Assembly (NCBI GenBank): GCA_965660955.1
Contig: CBFIBY010000165.1
Coordinates: 1 to 5,360 of the forward strand
Direction of reading: 5' to 3'
Length of the DNA stretch: 5,360 nucleotides
From: UBA2040 sp965660955
GTDB lineage: Bacteria > Bacteroidota > Bacteroidia > Flavobacteriales_D > Crocinitomicaceae
The notes beneath the pieces are model-generated. The model did no database searches and had not been told where the DNA came from. It worked only from the letters and a program-made list of their open reading frames with translations. The stretch's first letter is position 1; the number at the start of each line of letters is the position of its first letter. Both the position numbers and the translations under genes were made by a program. Positions 1 through 5,360 of this stretch are shown here, one piece after another.

Positions 1-654
1 AATGGCGGACCAGGATATTGGGAAAGCTACAACACTTCTATATTGATGCGCCCCAACGGTAATCACGAGTTTGTACACAAATCAAAATTGGTGCTTGGAG
101 TAGAAAAAGTACCTTTTATCAAGTATTTGCCTTTTATTGATGAATGGTCAATTGATCAAGGCGGAGCGTCCGGCACCTTAGGAATTTCAAAAGAACCTAT
201 GATTCTAAAAGGGAAAAATGGTTACTTCGCACCGGCGGTTTGTTATGAATCTATGTACGGTGAATTTATTGGTGAGCAAGTAAGAAAAGGAGCCGAATAC
301 ATTGCTATCATTACGAATGACGGTTGGTGGGAAAACACACCTGGGCACAGACAGCACCTAAGTTTCGCTAGACTTCGGGCTGTTGAAAATCGACGCTCAA
401 TCGCGCGAAGTGCGAATACAGGTATTAGCGCCATAATCAATCAACGCGGTGATGTAATTCAAAAAACAGACTGGTGGGAACCAACCACAATCGTTGGAAA
501 CCTAAACCGCAATAGCGAACTGACGATCTACTCAAAACATGGTGATTTTATAGGTCGTTCGTTTACTTTTGTTTCTGTATTGCTCATTTTGTTTACATGG
601 GTGCGCCGTTTCAAAAACAAATTCGGAATCGGTCAAACCAAAAAGCTTAGTTAA
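1..654 (+). CDS. lnt: Apolipoprotein N-acyltransferase, C-terminal part (5' end outside window)
   Basis: Lnt transfers an acyl chain from a phospholipid to the N-terminal cysteine of diacylated lipoproteins, the last step of lipoprotein maturation in the inner membrane. The reading frame is open from base 1 and gives 217 residues of the nitrilase-like periplasmic domain plus the last membrane helix. By alignment from memory with the E. coli enzyme, the catalytic lysine lies in HKSKLV (window residue 27, bases 79-81) and the catalytic cysteine in PAVCYE (residue 81, codon 241-243). The catalytic glutamate would lie upstream of the window. TNDGWW (105-110) and the following HRQHLSFARLRAVENRR stretch are also typical of Lnt. 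A hydrophobic helix at about 188-201 followed by basic residues fits the C-terminal anchor. The first in-frame ATG (46) is internal, not a start. The sigma factor gene begins 8 bp downstream, so co-transcription is likely. The family call is firm; only the N-terminal part is unseen. Confidence 0.95.
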   Translation, partial: NGGPGYWESYNTSILMRPNGNHEFVHKSKLVLGVEKVPFIKYLPFIDEWSIDQGGASGTLGISKEPMILKGKNGYFAPAVCYESMYGEFIGEQVRKGAEYIAIITNDGWWENTPGHRQHLSFARLRAVENRRSIARSANTGISAIINQRGDVIQKTDWWEPTTIVGNLNRNSELTIYSKHGDFIGRSFTFVSVLLILFTWVRRFKNKFGIGQTKKLS

Positions 655-662
655 TCGTTGTT

Positions 663-1211
663 ATGAACATGTCAGAAGAAACGCAAGTTATTCCTTCATC
701 CGAACACCTTATCGAAGAACACAGTGACTATCTATTTCAATTTGCCATGTCTAAATTGAAAAATCGAGAATTGTCGTTAGATTTCGTTCAAGAAACGCTT
801 TTAACCGTACTAGAAAAAATAGATCAATTCGAAGGTAGAAGTTCACTTCGCACATGGATGACAACCATTTTAAATCGAAAAATAATTGATCATTGGAGAA
901 AAGATAAACGAAATCATGGTTCAGTTCGTTCGGATGAGATCGAGGGTGAAATTAACAATACAGTTATGCACCAAAATCCAGAGAATCCGCATGACATCAG
1001 TGAACGTTCAGAAAAACTAACGATTCTAGAAATGTGTATGGACAAATTACCTGATCAATGGCGAGAGGTGATGCACGCAAAATATTATGATGAGAAAAAA
1101 GGGGATGAAATCAGTAAGGAATTCTCACTTACATCGTCGAACTTCTGGGTAATCGTGCACCGAGCCAAAGCTCAATTGCGCGGTTGCATGGATAAAAAAT
1201 ATTTGTCATAA
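663..1211 (+). CDS. ECF-type sigma-70 family RNA polymerase sigma factor
   Basis: This 182-residue protein has the two-domain layout of an extracytoplasmic-function sigma factor, which directs RNA polymerase to a small stress or condition regulon. Region 2 covers about residues 16-83, with the core-binding stretch LDFVQETLLTVLEKIDQF and the -10-reading stretch SLRTWMTTILNRKIIDHWRK. A charged linker (about 84-115) follows, then region 4 (about 118-176) with LPDQWREVM and a helix-turn-helix ending in TSSNFWVIVHRAKAQLRGCM. The SSNxWVxxHRAxxxLRxC signature recalls the subfamily modelled as TIGR02943; this is from memory. The start is ATG 663; a second ATG at 669 is nearly as good, and neither has a Shine-Dalgarno sequence, as is usual in Bacteroidota. 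It sits 8 bp after lnt and 3 bp before a zinc anti-sigma-like gene, its probable regulator. The regulon is unknown; the lnt link hints at envelope functions but does not prove it. Confidence 0.93.
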   Translation: MNMSEETQVIPSSEHLIEEHSDYLFQFAMSKLKNRELSLDFVQETLLTVLEKIDQFEGRSSLRTWMTTILNRKIIDHWRKDKRNHGSVRSDEIEGEINNTVMHQNPENPHDISERSEKLTILEMCMDKLPDQWREVMHAKYYDEKKGDEISKEFSLTSSNFWVIVHRAKAQLRGCMDKKYLS

Positions 1212-1214
1212 ACC

Positions 1215-1463
1215 ATGAAAATCCCTCATATCCCTTGTGAAGAAGCAGCTGTCAATGTCGAGAAATCGCTATGGCAAAAACTCATTCTTATCGACTGGTT
1301 GAAGACTCGATGGCATATGGTACTCTGTAAAAAATGTCAGAAATACGAACAGGATAGTAAAGTTTTACATCAAATCTTATGTACCTTGCTTAAGAAGCAA
1401 AAAGTAGCCTCCCTTAACCAAGAAGAAAAAGAAAAACTAAAACGAGCAATAGAAAAAAGGTAG
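1215..1463 (+). CDS. Small zinc-binding anti-sigma factor-like protein (putative)
   Basis: This 82-residue protein carries Cys8, His34, Cys38 and Cys41, a C-x25-H-x3-C-x2-C pattern that matches the zinc-binding anti-sigma (ZAS) motif. The Cys-to-His spacing equals that I recall for RsrA of Streptomyces (C11, H37, C41, C44). The motif is embedded in a helix-rich context (LKTRWHMVLCKKCQKYEQD), and a further Cys56 lies beyond it. There is no convincing membrane segment, so it is probably cytoplasmic. The C-terminus is highly charged (EEKEKLKRAIEKR) and probably helical. The gene begins 3 bp after the sigma factor stop, which suggests translational coupling and equal output of the two proteins. 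By analogy it would bind and hold the sigma factor until zinc loss or cysteine oxidation releases it; that mechanism is inference. A small zinc-finger protein of other function cannot be excluded, but the gene pairing strongly favours anti-sigma. Confidence 0.8.
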   Translation: MKIPHIPCEEAAVNVEKSLWQKLILIDWLKTRWHMVLCKKCQKYEQDSKVLHQILCTLLKKQKVASLNQEEKEKLKRAIEKR

Positions 1464-1465
1464 TC

Positions 1466-2605
1466 TTATCTAGAAATTACTATTTTCTTTGTGTTTCCCT
1501 CAACAGTGAGGAAATAAACTCCACTACTTATAGTACGAATTGAGTACTTAACTTCGCTTTTGTTAGATTCAAGTATCTCAAAACTTGAAGTGACATCGCT
1601 TCCAAGAGCATCATGAATACGAACTTCTTTTTGACTAACTCTAGGGTAGACAATAGTAATTGACTCTTTTGCAGGTATTGGAAACACTTCTAAATCAAGT
1701 GTTGAGTACTCCTTGAAATTAATTGATTTCACATCCGACACCTCTTCATTACCGTCGAAATCAGTCTGTCTCAATCGATAATATGAAGTTCCTGAAAAGG
1801 GGTTTTTATCTTCAATTTGATAATGAATCACTTCATTTGAATTTCCTGCACCTTTTACAATCTGAACATCTTCCCATACTTCTCCATTCTTAGATTTCTC
1901 AATTGTAAAATAGTCGTTATTAATTTCAGAAGCGGTTGACCACTGGACCAAAACATCATTTTCATTACTTTTCGACACATCAAAACTGTTTAACTCAATT
2001 GGCAATGGGGTACAAAGAACAATCGTATTATATCTTACAGTCCCATTCCAAACCCTTGGCTGAAAAGTATTTGCAAAAGAATAGACCTTTCCATACCCTT
2101 CTAAAACTTGAATATTAGCATCCGAAGTATAAACTGCCCCTACTGCTGTTCCATTTGTATAACGGGCATTTGGATTACCCACTCCAATATTCGTAATATA
2201 AAATCCGACGGTCGTACCCTGACAAACTTGAATTGGAGCTGATAAGTTCAAGGGTGTTGGATTACCTGGCCCCGCTGACGCAACAGATCCACTACCCGCC
2301 AAAAACCAAACACCTGGAGTTGATTGAAAACCAATTGATGTTCCAAACTTATAATAGATCTCATAATTTACTGTACCCGCTTCAAAATGACCGTCAAAAC
2401 AAAATATTTCAATGTCATTTAAGGCAACAACATCGAAAATATTTCCATCTTGTCCATTATTTGAAGCATAAGTTGTAGTCAAGGCATTAGATGCGCATTG
2501 AGCAAAAGGGCTTTCTATCTGAATAAATAGAAGAAAAACAACTGCAACAAAAGAAAGTACAAGCTTCCTATTCACAGCTGAGTTGTTGTAAAACATAATT
2601 TTCAT
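1466..2605 (-). CDS. Secreted protein with type IX secretion (T9SS type A) sorting domain
   Basis: This 379-residue exported protein probably crosses the inner membrane by Sec and the outer membrane by the type IX system. It starts with a basic N-terminus and a hydrophobic core (about 15-28), with likely signal cleavage near SPFAQ (33-36); the residue before Cys37 is Gln, so no lipobox is seen. Residues about 37-198 form a Gly/Asn/Thr-rich, probably beta-sandwich domain (NNGQDGNIFDVVALN to FQPRVWNGTVRYN) of a type common in Bacteroidota surface proteins, with Cys37, Cys69, Cys128 and Cys198 as possible disulfide partners. Residues about 201-295 are the familiar fibronectin-like linker (PLPIELNSFDV, YYRLRQTDFDGN). 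Residues about 305-379 are the sorting domain, with VFPIPAKESITI and SGVYFLTVEGNTKKIVISR; the usual Asn of FPNP is Ile here. ATG 2605 is chosen; ATG 2596 is possible. No catalytic motif is seen, so adhesion or matrix roles are only guesses. Confidence 0.92.
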   Translation of the reverse strand: MKIMFYNNSAVNRKLVLSFVAVVFLLFIQIESPFAQCASNALTTTYASNNGQDGNIFDVVALNDIEIFCFDGHFEAGTVNYEIYYKFGTSIGFQSTPGVWFLAGSGSVASAGPGNPTPLNLSAPIQVCQGTTVGFYITNIGVGNPNARYTNGTAVGAVYTSDANIQVLEGYGKVYSFANTFQPRVWNGTVRYNTIVLCTPLPIELNSFDVSKSNENDVLVQWSTASEINNDYFTIEKSKNGEVWEDVQIVKGAGNSNEVIHYQIEDKNPFSGTSYYRLRQTDFDGNEEVSDVKSINFKEYSTLDLEVFPIPAKESITIVYPRVSQKEVRIHDALGSDVTSSFEILESNKSEVKYSIRTISSGVYFLTVEGNTKKIVISR

Positions 2606-2631
2606 TTCAAAATCAATATAAAAGGCATTAT

Positions 2632-2665
2632 TGACTCTATTCTTTACGAGAAGAAAAAGAACAAA
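2632..2665 (-). promoter_or_regulatory. Putative promoter of the T9SS-sorted protein gene
   Basis: Read on the minus strand, TTTG (2662-2665) is followed after 22 bp by TAGAGTCA (2632-2639), which ends 26 bp before the start codon. This resembles the Bacteroidota layout of a TTTG-like -33 box and a TAnnTTTG -7 box, but the -7 match is imperfect. Support comes mainly from the purB upstream region, which has the same boxes at the same spacing and about the same distance from its start. It would give this gene its own transcript separate from purB. Confidence 0.4.
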
Positions 2666-2691
2666 GTTGCATTTTTCGCTAAATATTTACA

Positions 2692-4035
2692 TCAAACTCC
2701 TGTATAGTTCTGTGGTGTAATTGTTTTCAATTTTTCTTTCACCTCATCAGAAACGGAAAGTGAATTGATAAAATGGTGAACCGAGTCTTTCGTAACCGCT
2801 TCGTTCTTTCTTGTCAATCCTTTTAATGCTTCGTAAGGTTTTTCAAATCCAATACTTCTCAAAACCGTCTGAATGGCTTCAGCAACTACTGCCCAGTTGT
2901 TTTCCAAATCTGCCTCGATAGCTGATTCATTCAACAACAACTTATTCAATCCATTCAATGTCGACTTAATGGCAATGTAGGTATGTCCAAAAGGCATCCC
3001 AATCGTACGAAGAACAGTAGAATCCGTCAAATCACGTTGCAAACGCGAAACCGGCAACTTTGTCGATAAGTGGTCAAACAATGCGTTCGCAATTCCGATA
3101 TTTCCTTCTGAGTTTTCGAAGTCAATCGGATTCACTTTATGCGGCATGGCACTCGAACCAATTTCACCTTCTTTCAATTTTTGTTTGAAATATTCCATGG
3201 AAATATAGGTCCACATATCTCTATCCAAATCTAGAATGATAGTATTGATACGACGAAGACAATCAAATAAAGCCGCAAGATTATCGTAATGATCAATCTG
3301 TGTTGTCGTCTGCGAACGATTCAACCCCAAGTCGTTGTTGACGAAATTATTTGCGAAAGCTTTCCAATCATGCGAAGGATAGGCAACGTGATGCGCATTG
3401 AAATTTCCTGTTGCTCCACCAAATTTAGCGGAGTAAGGCATATTCTTCAATTGTTCCACTTGAACTTCTAATCGCTCCACGAAAACTTGAATTTCTTTCC
3501 CCAATCGCGTCGGTGATGCAGGTTGACCGTGGGTTCTAGCCAACAATGGGACATCTTTCCAATCTTCTTGATATTCTTTCAATTTTGATATCATTGAAGT
3601 CAGCAAAGGCATGTACGTCTCATTGACCGCCTCTTTCAACGACAAAGGAATACTTGTGTTGTTAATGTCTTGCGATGTCAATCCGAAGTGAACAAATTCG
3701 AGATACTTTTCCAATCCCAAATCTTTCATTTTCTCTTTTACAAAATACTCCACAGCTTTCACATCATGGTTGGTTACCTTTTCGGTATCCTTGATCCATT
3801 GTGCATCCGCTTCTGAAAAGTTAGATATAATAGCTTCTAGAGCAGGGAACTTATCCGCTGGAAAATCATGCATCCCTTCCATTCCTTCTTCGGCCAAGGC
3901 TATCAAGTATTTTATTTCGACCAAAACTCGGTACTTAATCAATGCGAATTCCGAAAAATACGGACGTAATTCTGATGTTTTGGAATGGTACCTTCCGTCG
4001 ATAGGTGAAATGGCTGTAAGTGAATTGAGCTCCAT
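2692..4035 (-). CDS. purB: Adenylosuccinate lyase
   Basis: PurB catalyses two fumarate-releasing steps in purine synthesis: SAICAR to AICAR, and adenylosuccinate to AMP. It is a cytoplasmic homotetramer of the fumarase/aspartase superfamily. The 447-residue protein is full length for the E. coli-like type, and its N-terminus (MELNSLTAISPIDGRY) closely parallels the E. coli enzyme. Active-site segments are intact: VHFGLTSQDINNTS (115-128), LLARTHGQPASPTRLGKE with the general-acid His169, and the superfamily signature GSSAMPHKVNPIDFEN (293-308), whose mobile loop holds catalytic Ser295. The frame stays open upstream to a TTG at 4059, but ATG 4035 is chosen because it matches the conserved N-terminus; a purine-rich AAAGACAA lies just before it. 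The gene is divergent from the EI24-like gene and 86 bp upstream of the T9SS-protein gene. It stands alone here, with no other purine genes in view. Confidence 0.98.
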   Translation of the reverse strand: MELNSLTAISPIDGRYHSKTSELRPYFSEFALIKYRVLVEIKYLIALAEEGMEGMHDFPADKFPALEAIISNFSEADAQWIKDTEKVTNHDVKAVEYFVKEKMKDLGLEKYLEFVHFGLTSQDINNTSIPLSLKEAVNETYMPLLTSMISKLKEYQEDWKDVPLLARTHGQPASPTRLGKEIQVFVERLEVQVEQLKNMPYSAKFGGATGNFNAHHVAYPSHDWKAFANNFVNNDLGLNRSQTTTQIDHYDNLAALFDCLRRINTIILDLDRDMWTYISMEYFKQKLKEGEIGSSAMPHKVNPIDFENSEGNIGIANALFDHLSTKLPVSRLQRDLTDSTVLRTIGMPFGHTYIAIKSTLNGLNKLLLNESAIEADLENNWAVVAEAIQTVLRSIGFEKPYEALKGLTRKNEAVTKDSVHHFINSLSVSDEVKEKLKTITPQNYTGV

Positions 4036-4064
4036 GTAATTGTCTTTGTTGATTATCAATGTTT

Positions 4065-4098
4065 TAACTCTATTTCCGAAGAAAAAAGAAAGGGCAAA
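4065..4098 (-). promoter_or_regulatory. Putative purB promoter
   Basis: On the minus strand TTTG (4095-4098) precedes TAGAGTTA (4065-4072) by 22 bp, with a C/T-rich spacer, and the second box ends 29 bp before the purB ATG. The arrangement is the same as upstream of the T9SS-protein gene. The -7 box is only a partial TAnnTTTG match, so the call rests on position and on the parallel with the other site. It lies between purB and the heptamer inverted repeat, so the repeat would be upstream of the purB transcript rather than in its leader. Confidence 0.4.
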
Positions 4099-4110
4099 GA
4101 TAGTAAAAGA

Positions 4111-4194
4111 AGTTGCGAGTTGCGCGTTACGCGTTACGAGTTTCCAACTTTCAAACTGTTAAACTCGTAACGCGCAACTAATTGACCCGTAACT
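4111..4194. repeat. Seven-bp-periodic inverted repeat (heptamer array with orientation switch)
   Basis: From 4111 the sequence runs in heptamers: AGTTGCG twice (4111-4124), CGTTACG twice (4125-4138), then AGTTTCC. After a short centre the opposite orientation appears: CGTAACG (4166-4172), CGCAACT (4173-4179) and a looser CCGTAAC (4187-4193). The right arm 4161-4179 is a perfect reverse complement of the left arm 4118-4143 if one CGTTACG copy is looped out. A contiguous 14-bp stem also exists (4130-4143 with 4161-4174, loop of 17). Both neighbouring genes start here rather than end, so it is not placed as a terminator. It is related to the CCGTAAT array at 5091-5118. Confidence 0.85.
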
Positions 4195-4215
4195 CTACAT
4201 TTGTTAGTACTTTTG
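4182..4215 (+). promoter_or_regulatory. Putative promoter of the EI24-like gene (two overlapping candidates)
   Basis: Two perfect matches to the Bacteroidota -7 consensus TAnnTTTG precede the start codon at 4220: TACATTTG (4196-4203) and TACTTTTG (4208-4215). The second has a TTG at 4182-4184 separated by 23 bp, at the upper end of the accepted spacing, but it would place the transcription start at about the ATG, implying a leaderless or nearly leaderless mRNA. The first has no good -33 box at normal spacing but would leave a short leader. One of the two is probably the true element. Confidence 0.45.
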
Positions 4216-4219
4216 ACCC

Positions 4220-5110
4220 ATGTTATATCTGCAACAGTTTTGGACAGGTTTAAAAGCTTTTATCAAGGCGTTTCAATTCATCTTCCAGAATCACTTGTAT
4301 TGGTTTTTTCTGTTTCCTGCATTGCTGATGCTTGGTATATATTATGTGGGAGATTTGATTAAAAATCACCAAGTCGATTATCAAATCGATACTGTAAACG
4401 ATGTGGTTTGGTATACACTTCGAATTCTAATTGAAATAACGATCGCGATTTTATTGATGAAATTCGCGAAATACATGGTCGTGGTAATCCTCTCCCCTAT
4501 GCTTTCTTTTTTATCTCAGAAATGTGAGAAAGTTCTTACTGGGAAAACGTATCCTTTTAGTCTTCAACAGTTGTGGCACGACATTCAACGTAGTTTTCGT
4601 ATTGTCGTTCGGAATTTAATGTGGGAATATACTTTCTTCTTGGTGATTTTCATTGTCTCTATACTTGGCTGGAAAGACGCGCACTCGGCTCCTATTTTCT
4701 ATCTGACTTTTCTCATTGGATTCTTCTATTACGGTTTCAGTTTCTTGGATTATGTCAACGAAAGAAGAAAACTAGGCATAGATGAAAGTATTATTTTCAT
4801 CCGAAAACACAGAGGGTTAGCGGTAGCAATTGGTGGGATTTATTCTTTATTGATTCTCATGCCTGTCGATCTTTCGATTCTTTTCGATTTCGCCACAAAG
4901 GAAGATGCAGATGCTTCTATCGCGGATTTCTTTGGACACTTAATCATGTGGTTGTTTGCCTCCATGGCACCTGTTGTAACCATTGTTGCCGCGACGATTT
5001 CAATGCACGAAATGGGTTACCTGAAATCAGCAGAGGTAATAGAAACTGAAGGCGTTCCGAGCGAGTCCGAACCAACCGAACCAACCGAATCCGTAATCCG
5101 TAATCCGTAA
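4220..5110 (+). CDS. EI24/CysZ-like domain integral membrane protein
   Basis: This 296-residue protein has about six hydrophobic segments (roughly 27-43, 65-92, 136-150, 157-175, 199-215 and 238-260) and belongs, by pattern, to the EI24 family that includes the sulfate transporter CysZ. Family-like features are the N-terminal WTGLKAFIKAFQFIFQNHL, the loop LSPMLSFLSQKCEKVLTG (91-108), and YYGFSFLDYVNERRKLGIDESIIFIRKHRGLA (170-201), which corresponds to the conserved region before the fifth segment. No cys genes lie nearby, so a sulfate role is not supported; substrate unknown. ATG 4220 is the first possible start, since an in-frame TGA lies at 4214-4216. The C-terminal tail after about residue 270 is hydrophilic and partly repeat-made: EPTEPT comes from two copies of a 9-bp unit and SVIRNP plus the stop codon from the CCGTAAT array. 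truA follows after 15 bp, in the same frame. Confidence 0.85.
   Translation: MLYLQQFWTGLKAFIKAFQFIFQNHLYWFFLFPALLMLGIYYVGDLIKNHQVDYQIDTVNDVVWYTLRILIEITIAILLMKFAKYMVVVILSPMLSFLSQKCEKVLTGKTYPFSLQQLWHDIQRSFRIVVRNLMWEYTFFLVIFIVSILGWKDAHSAPIFYLTFLIGFFYYGFSFLDYVNERRKLGIDESIIFIRKHRGLAVAIGGIYSLLILMPVDLSILFDFATKEDADASIADFFGHLIMWLFASMAPVVTIVAATISMHEMGYLKSAEVIETEGVPSESEPTEPTESVIRNP
5069..5086 (+). repeat. Direct 9-bp repeat GAACCAACC x2 in the EI24-like gene tail
   Basis: Two perfect tandem copies (5069-5077 and 5078-5086) encode EPTEPT near the C-terminus of the membrane protein. They abut the CCGTAAT array, and a leading GAGTCCGAACC looks like a decayed related unit. Because the unit is a multiple of three, copy number changes would only lengthen or shorten the tail. 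Confidence 0.85.
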
Positions 5111-5118
5111 TCCGTAAT
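5091..5118 (+). repeat. Heptamer tandem array, four perfect CCGTAAT units
   Basis: Four uninterrupted copies of CCGTAAT run across the 3' end of the EI24-like gene and into the spacer before truA, preceded by a one-base-short variant CCGAAT (5085-5090). TAA occurs once per unit and the unit is not a multiple of three, so three units place a stop in every plus-strand frame; the EI24-like stop (5108-5110) is the one in the third unit. The complementary strand of the unit has no stop in any frame. The core CGTAA is shared with the inverted repeat at 4111-4194. Confidence 0.95.
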
Positions 5119-5125
5119 TGTAAAA

Positions 5126-5360
5126 GTGAAAAGACTAGCAGCAGAAATCGCCTACCGAGGAACGAATTTTCATGGATGGCAACGTCAACCCAATGAAGTT
5201 TCTGTACAAAGTACAATTGAAGACAATCTTGAAAAACTTTTAGGTCAAAAAAAGCACCCTATCGTAGGTTGTGGCAGAACGGATAGCGGCGTTCATGCCA
5301 GTCAATATTTTTTTCATGTGGATGTCCCAGACGACACGGATACCGAGACACTGGCCTACA
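5126..5360 (+). CDS. truA: tRNA pseudouridine synthase A, N-terminal part (3' end outside window)
   Basis: TruA converts uridines at positions 38-40 of the tRNA anticodon arm to pseudouridine. The first 78 residues are present and the frame is open to the window end. The N-terminal strand and motif AEIAYRGTNFHGWQRQP (6-22) is typical of the family, as is VQSTIEDNLEKLLG (27-40). The catalytic motif GCGRTDSGVHA (48-58) contains the nucleophilic Asp53, equivalent to Asp60 in E. coli. GTG 5126 is chosen as start because it gives the usual short lead into the first strand, and there is no ATG in frame between the upstream stop (5108-5110) and the conserved region. An ATT at 5117 is a remote alternative. 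No Shine-Dalgarno sequence is visible; the 15-bp gap to the EI24-like gene suggests co-transcription and perhaps translational reinitiation. Confidence 0.95.
   Translation, partial: MKRLAAEIAYRGTNFHGWQRQPNEVSVQSTIEDNLEKLLGQKKHPIVGCGRTDSGVHASQYFFHVDVPDDTDTETLAY

Noticed and set aside
243..440. Minus-strand open frame of 65 codons inside lnt.
   Set aside because: It lies opposite the strongly conserved catalytic-cysteine region of Lnt and shows no recognisable protein features.
1936..2478. Two plus-strand open frames (1936-2118 and 2233-2478) opposite the T9SS-protein gene.
   Set aside because: They are antisense to a well-supported coding region, have no family resemblance and have a composition typical of antisense translation.
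3289..4039. Two plus-strand open frames (3289-3471 and 3770-4039) opposite purB.
   Set aside because: They are antisense shadows of a highly conserved enzyme gene with no independent support.
4036..4059. Eight-residue N-terminal extension of PurB from a TTG at 4059.
   Set aside because: The conserved PurB N-terminus begins at the ATG at 4035, and the extension has no counterpart in the family.
4118..4179. The hairpin as an intrinsic terminator or riboswitch.
   Set aside because: Both flanking genes start here instead of ending, there is no following T-run on either strand, and the heptamer periodicity explains the symmetry better. No known riboswitch core is recognisable.
4111..4194. The repeat as a CRISPR array.
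   Set aside because: The units are only 7 bp and contiguous, with no unique spacers and no cas genes.
4220..5110. Naming the membrane protein gene cysZ.
   Set aside because: Only family-level similarity is visible and there are no sulfate assimilation genes nearby, so the symbol would overstate the evidence.
4944..5216. Open frame of 90 codons on the minus strand containing an ITDYGLRI-type peptide.
   Set aside because: It overlaps the EI24-like and truA genes. Its openness is explained by the ATTACGG strand of the heptamer array having no stop in any frame. Peptides like this occur in spurious predicted proteins made from such repeats.

Overview
The window reads as a fragment of a Bacteroidota genome, most likely from the class Flavobacteriia or a relative. 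The clearest sign is a secreted protein with a C-terminal type IX secretion sorting domain, a system restricted to this phylum. AT-rich non-coding DNA, the near absence of Shine-Dalgarno sequences and TAnnTTTG-type promoter matches agree with this. Placement below phylum level is inference.

Layout: Left (1-1463, plus strand) is the C-terminal part of lnt, apolipoprotein N-acyltransferase, then an ECF-type sigma factor gene 8 bp downstream, then 3 bp later a gene for an 82-residue zinc-binding anti-sigma-like protein. The last two look like a co-translated sigma/anti-sigma pair. Middle (1466-4035, minus strand) holds the gene for a T9SS-sorted exported protein, which converges on the anti-sigma gene with only 2 bp between stop codons, and purB (adenylosuccinate lyase, complete). 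Right (4220-5360, plus strand) holds a gene for an EI24/CysZ-like polytopic membrane protein and the 5' part of truA (tRNA pseudouridine synthase A), cut by the window end.

Non-coding: there is no gene-free stretch above 300 bases. The 184-bp gap between the divergent purB and EI24-like genes contains a purB promoter candidate, a 7-bp-periodic inverted repeat and two TAnnTTTG matches directly before the EI24-like start codon. A related heptamer array (four CCGTAAT units) forms the last codons of the EI24-like gene and most of the spacer before truA. No rRNA, tRNA, CRISPR array, transposase or prophage gene was found.

Most of the window is ordinary housekeeping: lipoprotein maturation, purine synthesis and tRNA modification. 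The parts most worth attention are the heptamer repeat family at two gene boundaries, the compact sigma/zinc-anti-sigma cassette with an RsrA-like Cys/His spacing, and two minus-strand promoter candidates with the same architecture. I see no gene cluster that amounts to a new defence, mobile or biosynthetic system.
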